Assembly: GCA_027451905.1 (NCBI GenBank)
Contig: DAIDHV010000006.1
Location: 1 to 64,000 of the forward strand
Source of the DNA: Armatimonadota bacterium
GTDB taxonomy: Bacteria > Armatimonadota > Fimbriimonadia > Fimbriimonadales > Fimbriimonadaceae
Direction: 5' to 3'
Length of the DNA: 64,000 nt
Shown: piece after piece, positions 63,223 to 64,000 of the stretch
Layout of the letters: the number at the start of each line of letters is the position of its first letter
Numbering within the stretch: position 1 is the first letter of the stretch
Position numbers and translations under genes: made by a program
The notes under the pieces: generated by a model
What the model was told of the DNA's origin: nothing
The model's input: the letters and a program-made list of their open reading frames with translations, nothing else
Database searches by the model: none

Positions 63223-64000
63223 TAAGTTTCAAAAATTGGCAATTGGGAAATCCTTTGATGACCTGAACGGCAAGCAAGAAGAATCCGCAGAGGGCATGCT
63301 AAAGTCGAATCCTGAATTTGAAGCTGAAGTTCAAAAGTACAGGGAATTACGCGCCGGTTTGAACCTGTTGAAGGACGTCCCTGAGTGCCAGCTAACAGCA
63401 GAGCATTTGCGAACTCGATTATTGTCGGAGTCGCTCAATCCTCGATCGAAAAGAGACTGGTCCATTTATGTAGCAACGGCAACTGCTGCCGTCTCTTGCC
63501 TTGTTTTAGGTTTAGTCTGGGTTCAGCAGGGACGCAGCCAACAAAGCATTGGCTATCAAACCCAAAATGCAGACGTTCAATCCACCTCTAGACCCTTGGC
63601 AGTTAACCCTCCCAAGTCCATACTTAAGCCTCTTGATGCACCAAACCTTGCAGAAAAGCCTGCGTCACCGTCTGTGAGCATAGAGAGCTCTCGGTTGGCA
63701 GTTCAGCACCGAAAAGCAAGCCCATCCTATAGTTCTGAACTGAATCCAAACCTCGTTGCTTTGAATGAAGAAAGAGCGATGAGTGTTTTCTTTCCCAGCA
63801 CTAGGACTTCTAGGATGAGTTCAGAAAGCTTCCGGCATGGGTTTGGCGGACCTTCCAATCCTGCTTCTGAGTTAGCCACTCCCAATAACAGGCAGATCAC
63901 GCCTCCGATGACGATGGAAGCTTTGCAGCAATCTTCTAAGCTGTCGACAACAGGGCAATCTGATCAAACGGAGTCAACGTCAGGAAACTTAATCACCTTC
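63215..64000 (+). CDS. probable anti-sigma factor, 3' end beyond window
   Basis: An open frame of 262 codons with no stop before the right edge. The N-terminal 80 residues are a soluble, charged, helical domain (L-A-I-G-K-S-F-D-D-L-N-G), without the zinc H-x-x-x-C-x-x-C motif of ZAS factors. One membrane helix (about 84-103: Y-V-A-T-A-T-A-A-V-S-C-L-V-L-G-L-V-W-V) follows, then a long Ser/Pro/Asn-rich extracytoplasmic part. AAGGAG 7 nt before the ATG at 63215 and an 8-nt overlap with the sigma gene support it. The role is inferred from position and topology. Confidence 0.75.
   Translation, partial: MLNKFQKLAIGKSFDDLNGKQEESAEGMLKSNPEFEAEVQKYRELRAGLNLLKDVPECQLTAEHLRTRLLSESLNPRSKRDWSIYVATATAAVSCLVLGLVWVQQGRSQQSIGYQTQNADVQSTSRPLAVNPPKSILKPLDAPNLAEKPASPSVSIESSRLAVQHRKASPSYSSELNPNLVALNEERAMSVFFPSTRTSRMSSESFRHGFGGPSNPASELATPNNRQITPPMTMEALQQSSKLSTTGQSDQTESTSGNLITF

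Overview
The window looks like a chromosomal segment of a Gram-negative-type (diderm) bacterium, most likely Armatimonadota (Fimbriimonadia-like). The pointers are two type IV prepilin-like proteins whose N-terminal helix runs into AAILFPVFAQAK and whose C-terminus carries a W-V-D-G-H motif, a KDO-activating enzyme (KdsB), a flagellar hook cluster with the small TIGR02530-type protein, a fused SecDF, and a HrcA/CIRCE-controlled groESL. The phylum call is inference from protein style. No phage, insertion sequence, CRISPR array or plasmid functions were seen, so this is mainly core genome with some lineage-specific genes.

Layout. 0.3-8.9 kb: prepilin-like protein, small lipoprotein, TlpA-like thioredoxin, O-acetylhomoserine sulfhydrylase, redoxin, small P-loop kinase, TPR protein, tRNA-Arg(TCG), a second prepilin locus with a membrane protein and a Cys-rich secreted protein holding an 11-base C tract. 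9.1-16.5 kb: groES-groEL behind two CIRCE-type operators, a CrtI-like dehydrogenase, phosphoglycerate mutase, dihydroorotase, exonuclease III. 16.6-26.4 kb: cell envelope block with PBP1A, PBP2, an O-antigen-ligase-like protein, two GT2 glycosyltransferases and a LysM-SH3-NlpC/P60 hydrolase. 26.5-37.2 kb: tRNA-Glu(TTC), Nif3-like protein, DUF1385 and DUF5658 membrane proteins, DacB-type carboxypeptidase, HEAT-like protein, glutathione peroxidase, M20 dipeptidase, SecDF. 37.2-41.5 kb: a hairpin-rich non-coding stretch, Era, and a 1052-residue glycosidase-like protein with basic tails. 41.7-46 kb: fliK-flgD-TIGR02530-flgE. 46.1-54 kb: ridA and two oxidoreductase-like genes (one resembling cyanobacterial acyl-ACP reductase), purL, a TPR protein, NAD kinase. 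54-64 kb: orphan peptide-ABC ATPase, phoU, a Wzm/Wzt-type polysaccharide exporter, greA, a lipoprotein, a structured RNA candidate, kdsB, rel/spoT, dtd, an ECF sigma factor and the start of its probable anti-sigma partner, which runs off the right edge.

Functional threads. Envelope construction dominates: peptidoglycan synthesis and trimming (PBP1A, PBP2, DacB, NlpC/P60), surface polysaccharide assembly and export (ligase-like protein, GT2 enzymes, Wzm/Wzt, KdsB) and protein export (SecDF). Stress and growth-rate control is represented by groESL, Rel/SpoT, PhoU, GreA and the ECF pair.

Regulation. Nine genes have a TANNNT -10-like hexamer ending 6-8 nt before the start codon and no convincing Shine-Dalgarno, which suggests frequent leaderless transcription. 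Others have clear Shine-Dalgarno sites or are translationally coupled. The most interesting unexplained element is the leader of kdsB (58885-59046): a 13-codon ORF with a strong Shine-Dalgarno overlaps a predicted pseudoknot and is followed by a strong intrinsic terminator that ends three bases before the kdsB start.
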